Source: Lachnospiraceae bacterium (GTDB lineage Bacteria; Bacillota; Clostridia; Lachnospirales; Lachnospiraceae). From it: 7,774 nt of DNA. The position numbers and the translations under genes were made by a program. The notes under the pieces are model-generated. The model made no database searches. It was not told the origin of the DNA and was given only the letters and a program-made list of their open reading frames with translations. The stretch is taken from contig JAFUUM010000297.1 of NCBI GenBank assembly GCA_017477805.1, positions 1 through 7,774 of the forward strand. Direction: 5' to 3'. This document shows, piece by piece, positions 1-5,478 of the stretch; position 1 is the first letter of the stretch; each line of letters opens with the position of its first letter.

Positions 1-387
1 CAGCATGCCGGCTCGTTCCGCATCCAGGCCCCCATACTCCTTGGACATGACCACGGCTCCGGTAAAAGCGTAGTACCTGGAGTAGTTCATGGTACTGCCG
101 CCGGTGTTTTTGCCAACAAACAAGAGCAGGGGAAGCAGGAGTTCCACGCCGCTGGTCAGGGGATCGTTGATCCCGAGGCTTGCGGGAACATACCGTTCCA
201 CCACCAGGGTATAAGGCTTACTGATGGGCTTTCTCCGCATATGCACGTAATCGTTGAGTCCGCCTTCCTGAATGTAGTCGTACTCATTCTCACGGTTAAA
301 GGCGCGCACGCTCTTTAACGGGACGTCAAAGGCCCCGTCAACCTTGAGCACAAATCTGAAATTGGAGAGAAAGCTGTAATCGCTCAT
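1..387 (-). CDS. Second gp19-like tail tube protein (3' end cut by window edge)
   Basis: The ORF starts at ATG 387-385, 9 nt after an AAGAGGA ribosome-binding site, and stays open for 129 codons to the left edge, so the C-terminus is missing. It begins MSDYSFLSNFRF and has the pattern of small contractile-tail tube proteins: an N-terminal strand region (about residues 5-30), a central GGLNDYVHMRRKP segment, and near the edge FTGAVVMSKEYGGLDAERAG. The last motif is the usual C-terminal signature of gp19/Pvc1-type proteins ('VVMSKEYG.L.AE..G'). It differs clearly from the first tube protein at 1145-1645. PVC/Afp-type clusters often carry a second tube-like protein that forms the layer between the polymerised tube and the baseplate, and that is the role inferred here. 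It lies 21 bp after the FHW ORF, in the same operon. The family call is fairly sure; the tube-initiator role is inference. Confidence 0.8.
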   Translation of the reverse strand, partial: MSDYSFLSNFRFVLKVDGAFDVPLKSVRAFNRENEYDYIQEGGLNDYVHMRRKPISKPYTLVVERYVPASLGINDPLTSGVELLLPLLLFVGKNTGGSTMNYSRYYAFTGAVVMSKEYGGLDAERAGML

Positions 388-408
388 ACGGTAATCCTCT
401 TAGGGGGA

Positions 409-630
409 TCATCTCATCCCCGTGGGAAGCATCTCCAGGATACTCTTCTCTTTCTTGTTTTCCGAGGGATTTAAGTTGGCATTGATGGTGCTGATCTCCC
501 GGCACCAGCGCCGTCTGGTCATGTGATCCATAGAGAGCACTTCGTGCTCGCTCCAGTGGAAATAGTAGGAGATAAATGCCATTTCCTTAAACAGCTCTTC
601 CTGGGGGTAGAGCTTTATCCCTCTCTTGTA
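409..630 (-). CDS. -1 frameshift extension of tail assembly chaperone (FHW-motif protein, P2 gpE'/DUF6760-like)
   Basis: This 73-codon stretch (YKRGIKLYPQEELFKEMAF...) runs from just after the slippery site to TGA 411-409. It lies in the -1 frame relative to the upstream chaperone gene. The core is LYPQEELFKEMAFISYYFHW followed by SEHEVLSMDHMTRRRWCREI. As I recall them, this matches the short helical DUF6760 proteins of injection-system loci (pattern LYEEVAFI.Y.FHW....L..E...R.RW..EI). It also resembles the frameshifted part of phage P2 gpE+E', which has an FHW...W pattern. No ATG, GTG or TTG lies between the in-frame TGA at 648-646 and the ATG at 582-580. That ATG falls inside the conserved block and has no well-spaced ribosome-binding site. 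The simplest reading is expression as a fusion to the upstream protein: 116 + 73 = 189 residues. The charged tail (about residues 55-73) is unassigned. The reading frame is real with good confidence; the mode of expression is inferred. Confidence 0.75.
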   Translation of the reverse strand, partial: YKRGIKLYPQEELFKEMAFISYYFHWSEHEVLSMDHMTRRRWCREISTINANLNPSENKKEKSILEMLPTGMR

Positions 631-636
631 AAATTT
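593..636 (-). promoter_or_regulatory. Probable programmed -1 ribosomal frameshift signal
   Basis: Read on the minus strand, bases 636-630 are A AAT TTT in the chaperone frame (…CTA AAT TTT ACA). This fits the X XXY YYZ rule exactly: slipping back one base re-pairs AAT to AAA and TTT to TTT. The zero-frame stop TAA lies at 617-615. A stem-loop follows directly: AGCTCT (614-609) pairs with AGAGCT (598-593), with a 10-nt loop in which CC and GG can also pair. A purine-rich, Shine-Dalgarno-like GGAAAGGAA lies at 659-651, 14 nt before the heptamer. Such upstream sites and downstream stems stimulate bacterial -1 frameshifting, as in dnaX. The 15-nt spacer to the stem is longer than the usual 5-9 nt, which is the main weakness. 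Confidence 0.65.
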
Positions 637-977
637 AGGGGGATATCATGTTCCTTTCCGCAATCCGGGCACACAAAGTGCATGGTGGGGGGCTCGATGT
701 CATTGATCCGCTGGTACATGTCCTGCAAAAAAGCAAGGTCAGCGGTAAAGAGCCGCTCGATGATATTTGGTGCGATGGTGGCAACCCCCTCGATCTCGGT
801 GATCACGGATGCAAGAAGTACGATGGTCAGATAAGAGGGATTTGCCAGGACTCTGGGGTCTCTCTGGGCTCTCATCTCATCTCCCGCCGTTGCAAGACGC
901 ATTTTGCCGTTCCGGTGGATCTCGCCGTTTCCGTCCACATATCCTTTGGGTAACGTAAAATCAAATACTGTTTCCAT
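615..977 (-). CDS. Tail assembly chaperone-like protein (phage tail assembly protein, E/G-type)
   Basis: A 120-aa protein starting at ATG 977-975, 6 nt after an AAGGAGGA site. An in-frame upstream ATG at 1091 is rejected because the extension would run through two hairpins and bypass this strong site. The N-terminal block (METVFDFTLPKGYVDGNG, then IHRNGKMRLATAGDEM and DPRVLANPSYLTIVLL) is what is usually annotated 'phage tail assembly protein' in extracellular injection-system loci. The middle (about residues 50-95) looks helical. A CPDCGKEH stretch near residues 103-110 resembles half of a zinc ribbon; only two Cys are present, so metal binding is doubtful. Its place, just after the tube gene and before the baseplate genes, is where phages put tail assembly chaperones that guide tape measure and tube assembly. 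It overlaps the FHW ORF in the -1 frame. Family recognition is good; the chaperone function is inferred from gene order and the frameshift layout. Confidence 0.8.
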   Translation of the reverse strand: METVFDFTLPKGYVDGNGEIHRNGKMRLATAGDEMRAQRDPRVLANPSYLTIVLLASVITEIEGVATIAPNIIERLFTADLAFLQDMYQRINDIEPPTMHFVCPDCGKEHDIPLNFTREG

Positions 978-999
978 AATCGTCCTCCTTGTCTGTGTA

Positions 1000-1039
1000 C
1001 TCAGAAAAAAGCAGGTGCTCGCAACTGCGCTTTTCTGAG
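1000..1039 (-). other. Hairpin just upstream of the chaperone gene
   Basis: CTCAGAAAA (1000-1008) and TTTTCTGAG (1031-1039) pair perfectly over 9 bp. After a 2x2 internal loop, GCAG (1011-1014) pairs with CTGC (1025-1028) around a 10-nt loop. On the minus strand the short GCAG/CTGC stem is followed directly by TTTTTT (1010-1005), so a weak terminator form competes with the longer hairpin. The structure ends about 10 nt before the ribosome-binding site at 977, so it could affect initiation, attenuation or mRNA processing. The pairing is seen; the function is unknown. Confidence 0.5.
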
Positions 1040-1077
1040 GGCACAGTAAACGTAGTTCAGATGTCTTAAACGACAAA

Positions 1078-1119
1078 TATCCCACTCCCACCGGCGCGGG
1101 TGCGCCGGTGAGTGGGATA
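1078..1119 (-). terminator. Strong GC-rich hairpin after the tube gene, possible partial terminator or mRNA-stabilising stem
   Basis: The arms 1078-1097 and 1102-1119 form a stem of about 18 bp (ATCCCACTC and ACCGGCGC blocks) with a 4-nt loop and one 2-nt bulge. It begins 26 bp after the tube stop codon. On the minus strand it is followed by ATTTGTCGTTT, which is T-rich but not a proper uninterrupted T tract, so full termination is unlikely. A leaky terminator or a 3'-end-protecting stem would let sheath and tube be made in large excess over the later, low-copy parts. That role is inference; the hairpin itself is clear. Confidence 0.55.
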
Positions 1120-1144
1120 AAATATAGCGTTTCCGAACAGGTAC

Positions 1145-1645
1145 TTAGTTGGGGATCACCAGTTCTTCGTATGCAAGTTCCACGGACTCGATGGCCACAT
1201 CAGATGTTTTCGCATCCAGTTCGGGGCCGGTATACTTGGTAACCCATGCCTGTGTTAACAGCCATACTCTCGTACCCGTGACGGCGGTGGCCAGTGCCTG
1301 AGGCGCGCCACCGTTGATGTCGATCAGTTCGATCTGAACATCGTTTCTCGGCATTTCACCTCTGGTCTCGGATACACACTCCTGGATCCATGTCTTGAAT
1401 GCGGAGTCGAGCGTATAACCGAAACGAAGCGTAATGTTACCGTGTTTCACGAGACCCGGGATCTTCACGGGTGCCAGGGAGTTTGCGTTGCCCTGACGGA
1501 ACTCGATCACATCCACGGATGCATCGATACCTGTTACCTGGCTGAACGCTGCGGTACCTTCGACGTTAGATACACGCACCAGGAAGTTCATCTTGGTTAA
1601 CGGGTAGGCTAAGCCTTTATTATTTTCATAAGGTCCTGCTGCCAT
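1145..1645 (-). CDS. Contractile injection system inner tube protein (gp19 family)
   Basis: A 166-aa protein that polymerises into the inner tube pushed out when the sheath contracts. The start is ATG at 1645, 9 nt after an AAGGAG site. The N-terminal region YPLTKMNFLVRVSNVEG, then FSQVTGIDASVDVIEFRQGN, PVKIPGLVKHGNITLRFGYT and a WIQECVSETRGEMPRNDVQIELID block follow the standard order of T4 gp19-like tube proteins (the 'conserved phage tail region' family). The C-terminus, IESVELAYEELVIP, is the usual closing strand. At 166 aa it is slightly longer than the usual ~145-150. The added residues are probably the N-terminal leader and the GGAPQALATAVTG stretch around residues 110-122. It lies 29 bp after the sheath gene, the common sheath-tube order. 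It is followed by a long structured leader rather than a tight junction, which suggests a break in expression level. Confidence 0.93.
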   Translation of the reverse strand: MAAGPYENNKGLAYPLTKMNFLVRVSNVEGTAAFSQVTGIDASVDVIEFRQGNANSLAPVKIPGLVKHGNITLRFGYTLDSAFKTWIQECVSETRGEMPRNDVQIELIDINGGAPQALATAVTGTRVWLLTQAWVTKYTGPELDAKTSDVAIESVELAYEELVIPN

Positions 1646-1674
1646 TACTTAAGTCTCCTTTTCTGTTTTATTTT

Positions 1675-3432
1675 TTATTCTGCGCTCTCTCCGCCACCGG
1701 TCTCGGATGTGTGCTGGGTCAGACGGAAGATCACGAACTCTGCGGGACGGCTGGGTGCGATACCCACGTTGCAGATCAGTCTGCCGTTCTTGATGTCATC
1801 CAGGGTCATGGTGGAAGGTCCGATCTCTACGAAGTAAGCTTCACCGGGAGATCCGCCTGCCAGCATTCCCGTTCTCCACAGTCCATCCAGGAAGGAACTG
1901 ATGGTGAGGGATACTCTCTTCCACAGGGTGTTGTCATTGGGTTCGAACACCACCCAGTTGGTAGAAGCTTTGATGCTCTCCATAACAAAGATGAAAAGTC
2001 TGCGGATGTTGACGTACTTGAACGCGCTGTTGGAGGAAGCTGTCCTTGCGCCCCATACACGGATGCCTTCGCCGGGGATCGCTCTGATAAGGTTCACGCC
2101 CTCGGGGTTTAAGATATCCTGCTCGTCCTTGGTGTAGTTCACGGAAAGGCCGGTACAGAACACAGGCTCGTTAGCCGGTGCCTTGTGAACGCCCCTTGCG
2201 ATATCGGTACGGGAGTAAACACCCATGACCGCGCCGGAAGGAGGAACAAAATCGGGCTTGTTGGAGCCTCTGTCAAAGACCTGGATCCAGGGATGATACA
2301 TGGCAGCGTAGGTGCTGTCGATCATGCCGCGGTAGTTGATGAGCTCGTCGGTCTTGTTCATGTCTTTCGGCATATCGATGACTGCGAAACGGCTCTTGGT
2401 ATTCTCACAGTGTGCCACCAGTGCAACGACAACTTCAGGAATGGTCACGCCGGGAACAGCGATGATGTTCACATTGTTGTTCTCCAAAAAGCTCTGGATG
2501 CCGGTACGTCCGTCGGGACCATCATCTCTACCGATAAAGGTACCTGCATTGACCTTGCCGATGGAACCGTCGCTTCCGCCTTCCAAAGTGAAGGTGCCTT
2601 CGATCATGCCCTTGCCGAGGATCTGCTCTACGGGGTTGCCGATCTCCTTCACGGGAGGGGTTTCCTTGTCGCCCTTTTCGGGTTTGATCACGGTATCCTT
2701 TACCGCGCCGGCTTCCACTTTGATGATGCGGCTCTGAGAGAGGCGGGATCCGATATAGGAAGGAGATGCCGCATTCAGGGTCAGATCGAAGTAATTTTCC
2801 ACGTCATCGTTAAATCTGACCTGCATATCAAAGGTAACCAGTTTTACAACGTTCTTGGGAATGATATCGGCGTCTACGGGATTGCCTTTGAACTTGGTCT
2901 CAAAGGTAATCTGCTCGTCGTAGATCATGGAGATACGGTTGTATTCCCCGTTGAATTCCACAACATCGCCTTCTCTGAACCCTTCTACACTTTTTGCTTT
3001 ATAGACGTTACCGCTGACATTCTCCAGCAGCTGCATCTTTTTCTTGATCACGGTCTTTAAGGAAATGAGGATACGATTGCCCCACTTACCTTCATTGGCT
3101 GCGGTCACTTTGAGGATGCCCATCTTCTTGGAAGCTGCTACGGCATCTTCGGGAGCTACTCTGGATACATAACAACGGGTTCCGCCGTTGGTAAAGAACT
3201 GTTCTACGGAGTTTGCAAGGAAGCGGTATTCACCGTGGGTGTACTCACTTAAATACCCGCCGAACTGTTTCTGGAAACTTTTGAAGTTGGTTACCAGAAG
3301 AGGTGCTCCCTTGGTGGGGCCTTTTTCCGCCAGACCGATAAAACCGCCGGTACTGGTGCCTACTCCTTCAACGCTTCGCGGGGAATTATCATATTCCTCG
3401 ACATATACGCCGGGACTAAAATATTCAGCCAT
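1675..3432 (-). CDS. Contractile tail sheath protein
   Basis: A 585-aa sheath subunit that surrounds the tube and contracts to drive it into the target. ATG at 3432 follows an AAGGAG site at about 10 nt. The N-terminus, FSPGVYVEEYDNSPRSVEGV then GGFIGLAEKGP, carries the classic sheath arm. FFTNGGTRCYVSRV lies near residues 79-92. A long, variable middle (about residues 105-300) is rich in beta strands and charged loops and probably forms an outward-facing insertion domain. The conserved core resumes at IIAVPGVTIPEVVVALVAHC, continues through IRVWGARTASS, and ends with the C-terminal region from residue 496 (FEPNDNTLWKRV, WRTGMLAGG, GIAPSRPAEFVIFRLTQHT). The C-terminal arm knits neighbouring subunits. 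Only one sheath gene is visible, whereas PVC/Afp clusters carry several. The size is well above short sheaths of ~350-480 aa, and the surplus lies in the middle insertion. Identification is very secure. Confidence 0.96.
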   Translation of the reverse strand: MAEYFSPGVYVEEYDNSPRSVEGVGTSTGGFIGLAEKGPTKGAPLLVTNFKSFQKQFGGYLSEYTHGEYRFLANSVEQFFTNGGTRCYVSRVAPEDAVAASKKMGILKVTAANEGKWGNRILISLKTVIKKKMQLLENVSGNVYKAKSVEGFREGDVVEFNGEYNRISMIYDEQITFETKFKGNPVDADIIPKNVVKLVTFDMQVRFNDDVENYFDLTLNAASPSYIGSRLSQSRIIKVEAGAVKDTVIKPEKGDKETPPVKEIGNPVEQILGKGMIEGTFTLEGGSDGSIGKVNAGTFIGRDDGPDGRTGIQSFLENNNVNIIAVPGVTIPEVVVALVAHCENTKSRFAVIDMPKDMNKTDELINYRGMIDSTYAAMYHPWIQVFDRGSNKPDFVPPSGAVMGVYSRTDIARGVHKAPANEPVFCTGLSVNYTKDEQDILNPEGVNLIRAIPGEGIRVWGARTASSNSAFKYVNIRRLFIFVMESIKASTNWVVFEPNDNTLWKRVSLTISSFLDGLWRTGMLAGGSPGEAYFVEIGPSTMTLDDIKNGRLICNVGIAPSRPAEFVIFRLTQHTSETGGGESAE

Positions 3433-3474
3433 AGTATCTAAATTCTCCTTTCGGTATTTGTTCTTGCCGGCTCA

Positions 3475-3858
3475 TCAGCCGACGATGACTTTTGCCTGAC
3501 CCGGATTGACGATGGTCACTTTTCCGCCGTAGCTGCACATGCAGGTACTCTCAAGGGTGAGACAGGGCTTTCCGCCGATCAACACCTTTCCGCCCACCCA
3601 CGCTCCCGCGATCGCGGGGACACAGGGCTGTGGAGTCAGGACTCCAAGCGCTGCCGCCGTGGCTGCTGCCACCTGGGGATTGGCGGGGTTTGAGCACATC
3701 CCGAAGGATGTAATGTTTGCCATGGGAGCCGCATCGGCCATCACACACACCGGCTTGTTCTCCGCTAACACCGTCAGGTTGTTGGTGGCGTTGATGGTTG
3801 CGGGTGTGGTGCCGAAGGGGCACACGCAGCTGGCACCTGTAACAACGATCTGTGCCAT
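3475..3858 (-). CDS. PAAR-like spike-tip protein (DUF4280 family)
   Basis: A 127-aa Cys-rich protein. ATG 3858 follows a GAGGTGA site and starts 1 bp after the stop of the preceding gene, so the two are probably translationally coupled. The sequence has the DUF4280 hallmarks: an N-terminal GASCVCPFGTTP, MANITSFGMCSNPANP around residues 47-61, the run VAAATAAALGVLTPQPCVP at 63-81, and a C-terminal CMCSYGGKVTIVNPGQ. Eight cysteines (11, 13, 38, 55, 79, 99, 106, 108) could bind metal or stabilise the fold. DUF4280 proteins are PAAR-like and are thought to sharpen the tip of the spike in injection systems. The ORF ends soon after the fold, so no C-terminal toxin domain is fused; any cargo would have to be separate. 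Family call secure; tip role from family knowledge. Confidence 0.93.
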   Translation of the reverse strand: MAQIVVTGASCVCPFGTTPATINATNNLTVLAENKPVCVMADAAPMANITSFGMCSNPANPQVAAATAAALGVLTPQPCVPAIAGAWVGGKVLIGGKPCLTLESTCMCSYGGKVTIVNPGQAKVIVG

Positions 3859-3859
3859 A

Positions 3860-4612
3860 TCATGTCACCTCGTCAAGCTTTGCTTCCGAAAGATCGTGGA
3901 AGTCAATGAATTTGTATCCGGTTTTGCCGTGTATGACATATTTCACCAGATACTTAAGCTCCGCTCCGTCATCTCTCACCCGTAAGATATACGAGCCATC
4001 CTGTTCCACCTGCCCGTAGATAATTCTGCAGATGGGAGAGTTCGGTGGCGATTCCTGTTCTAATGGTTTTCTCAACCGGAGTTTTTTTTCGGAGATCACC
4101 TCAGCAATCTCCAGAAGTTCAAATACCCCCTTTTCCACATTGAGAAGCGCGTACCGGTCTTTTGAATAATCCGCTCGCCTTCCGGCCTGCAATAAGGTCA
4201 TCGTGCGTTTTTTGGCATCATATTCGCGAAATACGGATACGCTTCGGCCGGGATGGACGGCCTCTACTGTTTCAAGCCCGGAAAGTTTTCCCTTGAGTGA
4301 AAGTACCGGTTCTCCCGTTTTACTGTTCTCTGACGGTATCAGGAACACATCAAGGGCCGGCATCACGGGATCGAGCATTTCGTAGTTCACATCCAGGGTT
4401 CTCGACTCATATCCCGGAACATCAATGTGCATGAGACGGTTTTCTCTGCCGATGTTCAGGAAAATGTAGTTGCCCTCACCTCTGGAGTGAGCATTTACGA
4501 AGTCGTCTCCGATCCTGAAACGGATCCCCCTGTCCATGATGGATTTGCCGGTTGTGGCATCCTCAATGGTCAGGAGCAGATCCAGCCTGCAGCGGATGAC
4601 TCCTTCTTCCAC
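3860..4612 (-). CDS. Hypothetical beta-rich protein of an injection-system cluster
   Basis: A 250-aa protein not assigned to a named family. The start is GTG 4612-4610, 8 nt after a perfect AAGGAGGT, 41 bp after the DUF4255 gene. There is no signal peptide or membrane segment. The first ~95 residues (IRCRLDLLLTIEDATTGKSI, IRFRIGDDFVNAHSRGEGNYIF, MHIDVPGYESRTLDV, PALDVFLIPSE) look like an Ig-like or carboxypeptidase-regulatory-like beta sandwich. After a polar linker (about 94-100), a second strand-rich region follows (VSVFREYDAKKRTMTLL, VFELLEIAEVISEKKLRLRKPL). A third block holds YILRVRDDGAELKYLVKYV and YKFIDFHDL. Its place between the cap gene and the PAAR-like gene, and its 1-bp gap to the latter, suggest a structural or spike-adaptor part of the particle. 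This is inference from context only; it could equally be an accessory or a cargo-loading factor. Confidence 0.75.
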   Translation of the reverse strand: MEEGVIRCRLDLLLTIEDATTGKSIMDRGIRFRIGDDFVNAHSRGEGNYIFLNIGRENRLMHIDVPGYESRTLDVNYEMLDPVMPALDVFLIPSENSKTGEPVLSLKGKLSGLETVEAVHPGRSVSVFREYDAKKRTMTLLQAGRRADYSKDRYALLNVEKGVFELLEIAEVISEKKLRLRKPLEQESPPNSPICRIIYGQVEQDGSYILRVRDDGAELKYLVKYVIHGKTGYKFIDFHDLSEAKLDEVT

Positions 4613-4653
4613 TTATTCAGACCTCCTTTCCGACAGGATGTGGAATGCATTCA

Positions 4654-5247
4654 TCACTCTTCCACCCCCTCGCCTGTAACATGCAGTGTGAACTGTGCGT
4701 CGGTGACGCGAGGTGCGTCGATGACGATCTCGCTGGATACGAATACCGGGGCCGCCTTGTAAAAGAGTGAGATCTGATACGGCTTATTGATGGCACTCCA
4801 CACCCGGACTTTTTCCTCGAGACTGATCTTTGCCTGGGTCAGTACAATGGGAGGTTCCTGGGTATCCAGCCAGTTCTGGAGTTGATTCGGCAGCACGGAG
4901 TTATTGTCGCTGACAATCTGTGCGCACTTGCCGATGATCTTCTGGAAGTCCTGGTCCTTTAGTCCAGCCTGACCTCCGGAATTGATAAACACCATATAGT
5001 AAAGGCTATACGGTTTTGGCGGTCGTTGCAGTTGGAGCTTGCCCCTCCGGATGGTGGGAGGCGGTGCTACCGTCTCATCCTCTTTGATGTCGTAGAGGTA
5101 GAGTCCGAGGATGTAGTCAACGTCCTGAGACGCCGGGGACGACACCTCGATGTTGTTAGGAGAGGGAATCGGTTCAGGACACATCTTGGCCCGCAGCACG
5201 TTCAATATGTAATTACTTACATCTGCGATAATGGTGTAGTCAGCCAC
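4654..5247 (-). CDS. Tail terminator/cap protein (Pvc16/Afp16-type, DUF4255)
   Basis: A 197-aa protein starting at GTG 5247-5245, behind an AAGGGAG site. The N-terminus ADYTIIADVSNYILNVLRAKM is the standard opening of the DUF4255 (Pvc16 N-terminal) family. It is followed by ILGLYLYDIKEDE (about residues 46-58), a basic and proline-rich loop (RRGKLQLQRPPKP), and LYYMVFINSGGQAGLKDQDF with a helical repeat (QKIIGKCAQIVSDN). The C-terminal third holds ISLEEKVRVWSAINKPYQISLFYKAAPVFV, also typical. Members such as Afp16 and Pvc16 bind the end of the growing tube and sheath, stop polymerisation and so set particle length. It is the first clear particle gene after the palindromic gap and could begin a transcript. 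Secure by family. Confidence 0.92.
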   Translation of the reverse strand: MADYTIIADVSNYILNVLRAKMCPEPIPSPNNIEVSSPASQDVDYILGLYLYDIKEDETVAPPPTIRRGKLQLQRPPKPYSLYYMVFINSGGQAGLKDQDFQKIIGKCAQIVSDNNSVLPNQLQNWLDTQEPPIVLTQAKISLEEKVRVWSAINKPYQISLFYKAAPVFVSSEIVIDAPRVTDAQFTLHVTGEGVEE

Positions 5248-5478
5248 GATATTCTCCCTTCGAACTTGTTCTTAGTTACTTACGGCGCGGATGCAAACTG
5301 TGTGTCCGTGAGCGCAGACTGTTCTGCCGCCGGTGCTTAACGAGCTTGACCCGCAAGGGGAAAAGCGAGTTTAGCATCCGCTGCGCAGCAGAACAAAGTG
5401 GAAACGGTCAAGCGACGGACATACAGTTTGCTGAGCACACATAAGTAATCTATATATATTTCCCCTATGGTGAGAATA
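5248..5478 (-). other. Intergenic region before the cap gene
   Basis: Apart from the palindrome, this 231-bp gap holds an AT-rich TATATATAG run (about 5460-5451 on the minus strand), which could be a -10-like element, but no convincing -35 lies at the right spacing. The ribosome-binding site AAGGGAG for the cap gene lies at about 5262-5256. No ORF with coding character was seen here. A separate promoter for the particle genes is possible but not shown. Confidence 0.4.
5276..5448. repeat. ~173-bp imperfect palindrome (structured intergenic element)
   Basis: Nested inverted repeats fill most of the 231-bp gap between the coiled-coil gene and the cap gene. TTACTTA (5276-5282) pairs with TAAGTAA (5442-5448). 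After 10 unpaired bases on each side, GCAAACTGTGTGTCCGT (5293-5309) pairs with ACGGACATACAGTTTGC (5415-5431) with one mismatch. GTTCTGC (5321-5327) pairs with GCAGAAC (5388-5394), and CGG.TGCT..AA (5331-5340) with TTAGCA.CCG (5371-5380). GCTTGACC (5344-5351) can instead pair with GGTCAAGC (5406-5413); with the inner stem this would make a pseudoknot or an alternative fold. There is no T tract, so it is not an ordinary terminator. It could be a MITE/REP-like mobile palindrome, a structured leader or an RNA-processing site. Whether it is repeated elsewhere in the genome cannot be seen here. Confidence 0.6.

Noticed and set aside
409..582. Independent start of the FHW ORF at ATG 582
   Set aside because: AAGGAA touches the start codon (spacing too short), and the conserved LYPQEELFKE block lies upstream of it, so initiation there would lose part of the domain. 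It cannot be fully excluded.
978..1091. N-terminal extension of the chaperone ORF to an ATG at 1091
   Set aside because: It would run through a hairpin and lacks a good ribosome-binding site, and its residues do not look like the family. The ATG at 977 has AAGGAGGA at good spacing and begins with the conserved METVFDFTLPKGY.
2185..3060. 291-codon plus-strand ORF opposite the sheath gene
   Set aside because: It lies wholly antisense to a certain sheath gene; its composition is His/Asp/Gly/Val-rich as expected from a mirrored frame, and no family features are visible.
3468..3481. Small CGGCT/AGCCG hairpin at the PAAR-like stop codon
   Set aside because: Only a 5-bp stem with a 4-nt loop and no T tract after it; such a stem is common by chance.
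5451..5460. TATATATA run as a promoter for the cap gene
   Set aside because: AT-rich -10-like sequence only; no acceptable -35 hexamer at 16-18 bp, so no promoter is called.
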